Positions 5,422-11,054 of a DNA stretch of 14,496 bases are shown here, piece after piece. The translations under genes and the position numbers were made by a program. Every line of letters starts with the position of its first letter. The stretch's first letter is position 1. This DNA comes from CAXSEF01 sp050920955 (GTDB taxonomy: Bacteria > Pseudomonadota > Alphaproteobacteria > Acetobacterales > Acetobacteraceae): NCBI GenBank assembly GCA_050920955.1, contig JBPBQS010000141.1:1-14496 (forward strand), in the 5' to 3' direction. The notes below the pieces were generated by a model. It ran no database searches, had not been told where the DNA came from, and saw nothing but the letters and a program-made list of their open reading frames with translations.

Positions 5422-7182
5422 ATGACGCTTGACCAGGAGCTGTCGTTCGCGCTCGTCGCGGCGACGGTGGGGTGCTTCGTGTGGGGGCGGCTGCCGTACG
5501 ACCTGGTGGCGGTGGGCGCGCTGCTGGCGGGCGTGCTGCTCGGCGTGGTGCCGGCGCGAAAGGCGTTCGAGGGGTTCTCGGACGAGGTGGTGATCATCAT
5601 CGCCGCAGCCCTGGTGATCAGCGCGGGGATCGCGCGCTCGGGGATCGTGGAGGCGGCGATGCGGCCGATCACGCCGAGGCTGCGCAGCGTGGGCGTGCAG
5701 GTGCCGGTGCTGGTCGGGCTGGTGATGGCGCTGTCGATGGTGAGCAAGAACGTCGGCGCGCTCGCGATCTTCATGCCGGTGGCGCTCCAGCTCGCGCGGC
5801 GCACGGGGACGTCGCCGTCCTCGCTGCTGATGCCGATGGCGTCGGCGTCGATGCTGGGGGGGATCGTCACGCTGGTGGGGACGTCGCCCAACATCCTGAT
5901 CGCCAAGGTGCGCGCGGACGTGCTGGGCCATCCGTTCGGCATGTTCGACTTCACGCCGGTGGGGCTGTCGATCGCGGTGCTGGGGGCGGCGTTCCTGTCG
6001 GTGGGGTGGCGGCTGCTGCCGGGCGGGCGCAGGGCGGCGTCCTCGGTGGAGGCGGCGTTCAACATGGAGGACTACACCGCCGAGGCCAGGGTGGGCGCGG
6101 GGTCGGCGGCCGTGGGGCGCACCGTCGCGGCGCTGGAGGCGATGGCGGAGGGCGACGTGGGCGTGGCGCTCGTGGTGCGCGAGCGGTTCCGCAGGCTGCC
6201 GCCGCACCCGGGGCTCGTGGTGCGCGAGGAGGACGTGCTGCTGCTGCGCGGCGAGCCCGCGGACCTGGAGCGGCTGGTGACGCGCGCCAGGCTCACGCTC
6301 GCGGGCGGCGGGCGGGGCGAGGCGATGCTGGTCGAGGGCGTGGTCACCGCGGAGAGCCCGCTGGTGGGGCAGAGCCTGGCGCACGCGCGGCTGGAGGAGC
6401 GCTTCGCCATCGGGGTGCTCGCGGTCAGCCGGAGCGGGCAGAGGATCGGGCAGCGCCTGGCCAGCGTCAGGCTGCGGGTCGGCGACGTCATGGTGCTGCG
6501 CTCGGCGTCGCCGCAGATGCCGGAGCGGCTGGGCGAGCTGCACGTGCTGCCGCTGGCCGAGCGCGCCATCACGCTCGGGCGCAACGACAGGAGTGCGGTG
6601 CCCGCGCTCGTGCTCGCGGTGGCGATGGTGCTGGTCGCGGTGCACGTGCTGCCGGTGGCGATCGCGTTCTTCGGGGCGGCGGTGGTGCTGCTGCTGCTGC
6701 GCGTGCTCACGATGCACGAGGCGTACGGGGCGGTGGAGTGGCACGTGATCGTGCTGATCGGCGCGCTGATCCCGATCAGCCACGCCGTGCAGGACAGCGG
6801 GGGGACGAAGCTGATCGCGGGGTGGCTGCTCGTCGCGATGCACGCCATGCCGGGGTGGGGCGCGCTCGCCGCCGTGCTCGTGATCACGCTCGTGGTCACG
6901 CCGTTCCTGCACAACGCGCCCACCGTGCTGATCATGGGGCCGATCGCGGCAAGCCTGGCCACCGGGCTCGGGTTCAGCGTGGACACGTTCCTCATGGCCG
7001 TCGCGCTGGGGGCGGGGTGCGACTTCCTCACGCCGATCGGGCACCAGTGCAACACGCTCGTCATGGGGCCGGGGGGGTACCGCTTCGGGGACTACGCCAG
7101 GCTCGGCGCGCCGTTGTCGCTGATCGTCGTCATGGCAGGGGTGCCGCTGCTGATGCTGTTCTGGCCGCTGTCGGGGCATTGA
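5422..7182 (+). CDS. SLC13-family permease with two internal TrkA-C (RCK_C) domains
   Basis: The protein has 586 residues, the usual length for this bacterial subfamily. The N-terminal membrane half (residues ~5-200) contains GFSDEVVIIIAAALVISAGI at 51-70, SKNVGALAIFMPVAL at 108-122 and GTSPNILI at 153-160, the first ion/substrate-binding signature of the DASS/ArsB-like fold. A cytosolic insert follows with two TrkA-C domains: ~210-290 (ending EEDVLLLRGEPADLERL) and ~295-380 (ending VGDVMVLRSASPQMPERL). The C-terminal membrane half (~393-586) carries PFLHNAPTVLIMGPIA at 494-509 and GHQCNTLVMGPGGYRFGDYA at 540-559, the second signature. Family members move dicarboxylates, sulfate or other anions with Na+ or H+; the substrate cannot be read from sequence. 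TrkA-C domains bind small ligands such as nucleotides or c-di-AMP in other transporters and may gate transport. It appears monocistronic. Confidence 0.93.
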   Translation: MTLDQELSFALVAATVGCFVWGRLPYDLVAVGALLAGVLLGVVPARKAFEGFSDEVVIIIAAALVISAGIARSGIVEAAMRPITPRLRSVGVQVPVLVGLVMALSMVSKNVGALAIFMPVALQLARRTGTSPSSLLMPMASASMLGGIVTLVGTSPNILIAKVRADVLGHPFGMFDFTPVGLSIAVLGAAFLSVGWRLLPGGRRAASSVEAAFNMEDYTAEARVGAGSAAVGRTVAALEAMAEGDVGVALVVRERFRRLPPHPGLVVREEDVLLLRGEPADLERLVTRARLTLAGGGRGEAMLVEGVVTAESPLVGQSLAHARLEERFAIGVLAVSRSGQRIGQRLASVRLRVGDVMVLRSASPQMPERLGELHVLPLAERAITLGRNDRSAVPALVLAVAMVLVAVHVLPVAIAFFGAAVVLLLLRVLTMHEAYGAVEWHVIVLIGALIPISHAVQDSGGTKLIAGWLLVAMHAMPGWGALAAVLVITLVVTPFLHNAPTVLIMGPIAASLATGLGFSVDTFLMAVALGAGCDFLTPIGHQCNTLVMGPGGYRFGDYARLGAPLSLIVVMAGVPLLMLFWPLSGH

Positions 7183-7209
7183 GGGAGGCAGGGCAAGGGG
7201 AAGCAAGGC

Positions 7210-7246
7210 CTTCTTTTTCTGAAGAAAAAGAAGCAAAAAGACTTTG
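7210..7246. repeat. A/T-rich hairpin element, copy 1 (likely bidirectional terminator)
   Basis: Arms CTTCTTTTTC (7210-7219) and GAAAAAGAAG (7224-7233) pair perfectly around TGAA; GCAAAAAGACTTTG follows. All 37 bases are identical to 9388-9424. The element sits in the 95-base gap between the convergent SLC13 and DUF421 genes, where it could end transcription from both sides: the minus-strand arm is T-rich and the plus-strand arm purine-rich. Confidence 0.75.
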
Positions 7247-7277
7247 CCCGTCAGGGTTCTTTGCCGTGCCTAGGGGG

Positions 7278-7724
7278 CTACTGCTTCTTCTTCGGGATGA
7301 TGGAGATCGTGCCGTCGCGCTCGATGATCGCGTAGCGCATGTCCTCCATCTCGATCATCCCCTGCTGGCGCATGGCGGTGCGGATGTCGGCCTCCTGCAT
7401 GCGCAGGCGAGTCATGTGGGTTTCGGACCAGCGGCCCTCCTCGAACACCACGATCGGCGTGCCGTCGACGATGCGCTCGAACAGTTGCGACTTCAGCTTC
7501 AGCCACGACACCAGCACGTGCATCAGGCCGACCGTGAAGATCGCCGTCATCGCCGCCGTGAACGAGCGGTCCTCGCCCAGGATCGCGGTCGTCGTCATGC
7601 CGCCGAACAGGAAGAGCACGACCATGTCGAACGGGGCCTGCTGGCTCGCCGTGCGGCGGCCGATCAGGCGCATGGCGAACAGCACGACCAGGTAGGCGGC
7701 GGCGGCCTTCAGGACGGTGCTCAC
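7278..7724 (-). CDS. DUF421 (YetF-type) membrane protein
   Basis: The protein has 148 residues from the GTG at 7724, which overlaps the upstream stop in the bases GTGA. Residues 5-75 form about three membrane segments, including RLIGRRTASQQAPFDMVVLF at 19-38, which fits the family's conserved R-(K/T)-x-(S/Q)-x-x-(T/A)-x-F-D motif. The cytosolic C-terminal domain has LFERIVDGTPIVVFEEGRW at 81-99, MTRLRMQEADIRTAMRQQG at 104-122 and the closing strand YAIIERDGTISIIPKKKQ; this is the complete DUF421 pattern. The family is found in spore-former YetF/YdfS proteins and widely in proteobacteria; no biochemical activity is firmly established. Translational coupling to the 170-residue anchored protein suggests the two form a complex. 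The N-terminal membrane part is slightly short for the family. Confidence 0.9.
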   Translation of the reverse strand: MSTVLKAAAAYLVVLFAMRLIGRRTASQQAPFDMVVLFLFGGMTTTAILGEDRSFTAAMTAIFTVGLMHVLVSWLKLKSQLFERIVDGTPIVVFEEGRWSETHMTRLRMQEADIRTAMRQQGMIEMEDMRYAIIERDGTISIIPKKKQ

Positions 7725-8233
7725 GGCAGGACCACCTGCGTCCAGGCGACCGGGGCGTCGTCGCCGAGCCTGGCCCACAGGCGCATCCGGCCGGTGGAGG
7801 CGGGCTGGCCTGCGACCTGCACCTCGACGCTGCCGGCGCCGGGCGAGACGGGGAAGGCCATGGCGATGTCGTGCGCGCCGGCCGCGGTGCGCACGGGCCG
7901 GGGCACGGTGTCCTGCAGGGCGAAGGTGCGGGCGATGTCGGCGGGCAGCGTGAGCACGACCTCCTCCTGCCCGGGGCGGACGGCGGCGTGGAGCGTCAGG
8001 CCGGTGGGCGTGCCGAAGCGCACCACCGGGGGGTAGTCGACCGTGAGCGCGCCGCCGGCCGCCTGCCAGGTCCACAGCGTTGCCGGGCCGCCGCCGAGCA
8101 GGCCGCCGAGGTCGGCCACGACGACCACCAGCATGGCGGCGCGGCCCACGAGCTCGGCGCGGCGCCAGCCGTTCTCGAAGCGGGGGTAGAAGCCTTGCCT
8201 GATCTCGTCCGGCATGGGCGGGGAAGGGTGCAT
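7721..8233 (-). CDS. Membrane-anchored protein of unknown function, partner of DUF421 protein
   Basis: The protein has 170 residues. The ATG at 8233 is preferred because AGGAAG (8243-8238) lies just upstream; the next ATG (8215) has no such site, and extension to 8338 would add an unlike, unsupported N-terminus. Residues 1-27 are polar and probably cytosolic (IRQGFYPRFENGWRRAELVG). Residues about 30-50 form one membrane helix ending in LGGLLGGGP. The remaining ~115 residues look like a beta-rich exported domain (GGALTVDYPPVVRFGTPTGL, VEVQVAGQPASTGRMRLWAR). No catalytic motif or cysteines were seen. The gene is coupled to the DUF421 gene by a 4-base overlap. I recall similar small anchored proteins preceding DUF421 genes in Acetobacteraceae, but cannot confirm this here; function is unknown. 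Confidence 0.75.
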   Translation of the reverse strand: MHPSPPMPDEIRQGFYPRFENGWRRAELVGRAAMLVVVVADLGGLLGGGPATLWTWQAAGGALTVDYPPVVRFGTPTGLTLHAAVRPGQEEVVLTLPADIARTFALQDTVPRPVRTAAGAHDIAMAFPVSPGAGSVEVQVAGQPASTGRMRLWARLGDDAPVAWTQVVLP

Positions 8234-8422
8234 GCTGCTTCCTGGGATCCGCACGCGGGCCGAGGCAGCGGCCGTGCGGCCGCCCAGCGCCGGTGGTCCG
8301 GCAGGATGCAGGGGCCGCGGAAGGGCAGCAAGGCGCATCGTGCGGGGCCCCTGGCCCCTGACGGCGACGTTCGCACGCCCGGCTGGACGCGCGAACCGCC
8401 AGGAGACGCCGCAGCCGCGGCG

Positions 8423-8490
8423 GGGCCTCCGGCCCTCGTCGGGGTTTCCAAAGGCGAGCCTTTGGCGGAGTCCAGAGGCAGAGCCTCTGG
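8423..8490 (-). repeat. Chained-hairpin element, copy C (downstream of the reductase gene)
   Basis: Read on the minus strand it starts 14 bases after the reductase stop and holds three hairpins: 8490-8472 (CCAGAGGC/GCCTCTGG, 3-base loop), 8465-8448 (CCAAAGGC/GCCTTTGG, 2-base centre) and 8435-8423 (GGGCC/GGCCC). The linker ACTCCG and the CCAAAGGC arm are shared with copies A and B. It lies in gene orientation, as the others do. The remainder of the gap (8234-8422) shows no gene and no clear promoter. Confidence 0.7.
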
Positions 8491-8504
8491 CCTTGCTTCC
8501 TGTC

Positions 8505-9350
8505 TCAGGCCGCGTCGAGGGCGACCATGGCGTCGTCGGGGAGGTGGAGCTGGCCGGCGGCGAGGTTCTCGCGGAGGTGGGCGGGCGAGGAGGTGCCGGG
8601 GATCAGGAGGATGTTGGGGGAGCGGCGGAGGAGCCAGGCGAGGGCGGTCTGCAGGGGGGTGGCGCCGATGCGGGCGGCGACGTCGGAGAGCGTCGCGGAC
8701 TGGAGCGGGGTGAAGCCGCCCAGCGGGAAGAAGGGGACGTAGGGGATGCCGTCGCGGGCGAGGTCGTCGATGAGGGCGTCGTCGTCGCGGTGGGCGAGGT
8801 TGTAGTTGTTCTGGACGCAGGCGACCGGGCAGATGCGGCGGGCCTCGGCGAGTTGCGCGGGGGTGACGTTGCTCAGGCCGATGTGGCGGATCAGGCCCTG
8901 GCGCTGGAGGTCGGCGAGGACCGTGAGGGGGGCCTCGATGGAGCCCTCGGCGGGGCCGTGGGCGGAGAACATGGCGCGCAGGTTGGCGACCTCGAGCACG
9001 TCGACGCCGAGGTTGCGCAGGTTGTCGTGGACGGCGCTCGTCAGCTCGGCGGGGGAGAAGGCGGGGAGCCAGGCGCGGTCGGGGGTGCGCCGCGCGCCGA
9101 GCTTGGTGACGATGACGAGGTCGTCGGGGTAGGGCGAGAGGGCCTCGCGGATCAGGGTGTTGGTGACGTGGGGGCCGTAGAAGTCGCTGGTGTCGATGTG
9201 GTTCACGCCGGCGGCGACGGCGTCGCGCAGGACCGTGCGGGCCGCGTCGGGGTCGCGGGGCGGGCCGTAGACGCCGGGGCCGGCGAGCTGCATCGCGCCG
9301 TAGCCGAGGCGGCGGACGTCGCGGTGGCCGAGGCGGAAGGTGTCGGGCAT
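8505..9350 (-). CDS. pdxI: Aldo/keto reductase, YdbC/PdxI type (probable NADPH-dependent pyridoxal reductase)
   Basis: The protein has 281 residues from the ATG at 9350, with AAGGA at 9362-9358 seven bases upstream. It matches my memory of Escherichia coli YdbC (PdxI, 286 residues) nearly end to end: RLGYGAMQLAGPGVYGPPRD at 14-33, GVNHIDTSDFYGPHVTN at 48-64, FSPAELTSAVHDNLRNLG at 98-115, GLIRHIGLSNVTPAQ at 152-166, GIPYVPFFPLGGFTPLQS at 201-218 and SPNILLIPGTSSPAHLREN at 244-262. Catalytic Asp53, Tyr58 and Lys83 are present. PdxI reduces pyridoxal to pyridoxine in vitamin B6 salvage in E. coli; that activity is transferred by similarity, and another aldehyde substrate is possible. The enzyme is soluble and cytosolic. 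It is divergent from a LysR regulator, a common arrangement for regulator and target. Confidence 0.9.
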   Translation of the reverse strand: MPDTFRLGHRDVRRLGYGAMQLAGPGVYGPPRDPDAARTVLRDAVAAGVNHIDTSDFYGPHVTNTLIREALSPYPDDLVIVTKLGARRTPDRAWLPAFSPAELTSAVHDNLRNLGVDVLEVANLRAMFSAHGPAEGSIEAPLTVLADLQRQGLIRHIGLSNVTPAQLAEARRICPVACVQNNYNLAHRDDDALIDDLARDGIPYVPFFPLGGFTPLQSATLSDVAARIGATPLQTALAWLLRRSPNILLIPGTSSPAHLRENLAAGQLHLPDDAMVALDAA

Positions 9351-9387
9351 GGGGAGGTCCTTGCGGGGGAAGGGGAAGGCAGGAAGT

Positions 9388-9424
9388 CTTCTTTTTCTGA
9401 AGAAAAAGAAGCAAAAAGACTTTG
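9388..9424 (+). repeat. A/T-rich hairpin element, copy 2
   Basis: This 37-base stretch is identical to 7210-7246: arms CTTCTTTTTC/GAAAAAGAAG, TGAA loop, then GCAAAAAGACTTTG. Here it is 38 bases upstream of the reductase start, inside its probable leader, not after a gene. Confidence 0.85.
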
Positions 9425-9465
9425 TGACTTGGGCTTCAGGCTTCTCGGCGGCGCAGGAGCTGATG

Positions 9466-9501
9466 GGCAGAGTTTTTTGGTTCTTTTTTTCAAAAAAGAA
9501 C
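9466..9501 (-). repeat. A/T-rich hairpin element, diverged copy 3, inverted
   Basis: Arms GTTCTTTTTT (9480-9489) and AAAAAAGAAC (9492-9501) pair perfectly. Read on the minus strand the layout is the same as copies 1 and 2 (GGCAGGCAAGCA, hairpin, then CCAAAAAACTCTG) but with different bases in both arms, so base-pairing has been kept while sequence changed. It faces copy 2 across about 40 bases. Confidence 0.75.
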
Positions 9502-9606
9502 TGCTTGCCTGCCTCGCTTCCCGGGTTGGCGAGGCCCCTATCTAGGCCGGGGCGGGGTGCGCGATAATGGGGCGAGGTCGGCACGGGCCGTGCGCGGGGG
9601 CGGACA

Positions 9607-10506
9607 GTGAAGGTGGCGCTGGCGGATCTGGAGGCGTTCGTGGCGGTGGCGCGGGCGGGGGGGTTCCGCGAGGGGGCGCGGGCCGGCGGGGGGAGCGCGT
9701 CGGGGCTGAGCGAGGCGGTGCGGCGGGTGGAGGCGGGGCTGGGCGTGCGGCTGCTCAACCGGACGACGCGCAGCGTGGCGCCGACGGAGGCGGGGCGGCG
9801 GCTGCTGGAGCGGCTGGGGCCGGCGCTGGGGGAGGTCGAGGGGGCGCTGGGCGTGCTCGACGGGTTCCGGGGGCGGCCGGCGGGGACGCTGCGGCTCAAC
9901 GTGCCGGTGAGTGCGGCGCGGCTGGTGCTGCCGGGGATCGTGCCGGCGTTCCTGCTGGCGTATCCGGACATCCGGGTGGAGGTGGTCGCGGACGAGTCGT
10001 TCGTGGACGTGCTGGCGGCGGGGTGCGACGCGGGCATACGCTACGACGAGCGGCTGGAGCAGGACATGGTCGCGGTGCCGATCGGGCCGCGGGTGCAGCG
10101 GTTCGCGACGGCGGCGTCGCCGGGGTACCTGGCGCGGCGGGGGCGGCCGGGGCATCCGCGCGACCTGCTGGGGCACGCGTGCCTGCGGGGGCGGTTCGCG
10201 AGCGGGGCGATGCCGGCGTGGGAGTTCGAGCGCGACGGCGAGGTCGTGCGCGTCGATCCCGGCGGGCCGCTGCTGGTCAGCGTCGGCGGGGCGGTGGACC
10301 TGGCGGTGGACGCGGCGGTGGCGGGCGTGGGGATCGTGCACCTGTTCGAGGGGTGGCTCAGGCCGCACCTGGACAGCGGGGCGCTGGAGCCGGTGCTGGA
10401 GGGGTGGTGGCAGGCGTTCCCCGGGCCGTTCCTGTACTACCCGGGGCGCAGGCTGCTGCCGGCGCCGCTGCGGGCGTTCGTGGACTTCGTCAGGGAGCAA
10501 GGTTGA
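9607..10506 (+). CDS. LysR-family transcriptional regulator
   Basis: The protein has 299 residues, normal for LysR. The GTG at 9607 gives MKVALADLEAFVAVARAGGF, the usual first helix. The winged helix-turn-helix spans residues 4-62 with SASGLSEAVRRVEAGLGVRL at 30-49 and LNRTTRSVAPTEAG at 50-63. The substrate-binding domain (about 93-295) begins GTLRLNVPVSAARLVLPGIV and includes DAGIRYDERLEQDMVAVPIG at 141-160 and SPGYLARRGRPGHPRDLLGH at 171-190, typical of the CrgA-like subgroup. The inducer is unknown. It is divergent from the PdxI-type reductase and probably regulates it, as well as itself. The N-terminal region is unusually Gly/Ala-rich (REGARAGGGSASG), a likely effect of the base composition. 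The TGA stop lies within chained-hairpin element copy B. Confidence 0.92.
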   Translation: MKVALADLEAFVAVARAGGFREGARAGGGSASGLSEAVRRVEAGLGVRLLNRTTRSVAPTEAGRRLLERLGPALGEVEGALGVLDGFRGRPAGTLRLNVPVSAARLVLPGIVPAFLLAYPDIRVEVVADESFVDVLAAGCDAGIRYDERLEQDMVAVPIGPRVQRFATAASPGYLARRGRPGHPRDLLGHACLRGRFASGAMPAWEFERDGEVVRVDPGGPLLVSVGGAVDLAVDAAVAGVGIVHLFEGWLRPHLDSGALEPVLEGWWQAFPGPFLYYPGRRLLPAPLRAFVDFVREQG

Positions 10507-10609
10507 GGCTCTGCCTCAAACTCCGCCAAGGGCTGGGCCCTTGGATCGCCTTCCCTAAGTAAGGGGATCAAAGGGTCCTTGGACCCTTTGCGGGTTCGGG
10601 CAGAGCCCG
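10499..10609 (+). repeat. Chained-hairpin element, copy B (contains LysR gene stop)
   Basis: Four hairpins follow one another: 10503-10519 (TTGAGGC/GCCTCAA, includes the TGA stop), 10526-10544 (CCAAGGGC/GCCCTTGG, perfect), 10569-10590 (CAAAGGGTCC/GGACCCTTTG, perfect 10-base arms) and 10597-10609 (CGGGC AGA GCCCG). The order and spacing match copy A, but the third hairpin has different bases in both arms. Probable transcript 3'-end structure. Confidence 0.85.
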
Positions 10610-11054
10610 TGCTTGCCGGAGCAGGGTGCGATCGGGTCCGGGCAGGGTGCCGAGACCGAGGATGCACCGGGAGCGGCTTGCCGATGCATGCCGGCCCCCT
10701 GCCGGGAGCGTAACGGTGCTTCACGCCGGCCAGGTCACGCTTCACCCGTGCAACGATGCAGGACGCCTGTAAAACGGTGCAATATCGGAATGGAAAGGCC
10801 CCGCAACGCACGCCTGCAGGAGAGCGGGACCGGGCTGTGCGAGGCGGCCGAAGCGGCACGAACGATCCCGCTCTTGCGGCCCTCGCCGCACGGGAACCGC
10901 ATGAGGCAGCGATCGCCGTGAACCGATACGATCCGTTCATTAACCTGCGAGAAACACGAATGCCGTATGATTCGGAGTTCCCTGTCGCAGGGAGGCCTGT
11001 TGTCGCGCCGTACTCACGACGGGGCGACCAGGATTTCCACTTCCGGGTGTCATC
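10610..11054. promoter_or_regulatory. Long non-coding leader upstream of the chemoreceptor gene
   Basis: These 445 bases, less G+C-rich than their surroundings, contain no gene I can support; the short open frames here (for example 10613-10921) are Arg/Pro/Ser-rich and lack family features. A possible -10-like TATGAT at 10966-10971 lies about 84 bases before the chemoreceptor ATG, without a matching -35 at standard spacing. No sigma-28 or sigma-54 type promoter was convincing. The start codon has no strong ribosome binding site. Confidence 0.4.

Larger units (their letters stand above)
9351..9606. promoter_or_regulatory. Divergent regulatory region, pdxI-type reductase / LysR gene
   Basis: This 256-base gap holds the promoters of both divergent genes and two inward-facing A/T-rich hairpin elements (9388-9424 and 9466-9501). 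No obvious LysR T-N11-A box or clear -35/-10 pair was identified. The LysR start (GTG 9607) has no strong ribosome binding site. Confidence 0.5.

Noticed and set aside
5472..8036. Very long plus-strand open frame (854 codons) across three genes
   Set aside because: It overlaps the SLC13 gene in another frame and then runs antisense to two others; Gly/Ala/Arg low complexity.
10613..10921. Small open frame (102 codons) before the chemoreceptor
   Set aside because: No ribosome binding site, mixed composition unlike neighbouring genes, no recognisable features.
10966..10971. TATGAT as a chemoreceptor promoter
   Set aside because: No -35 hexamer at accepted spacing, so not called as a feature of its own.
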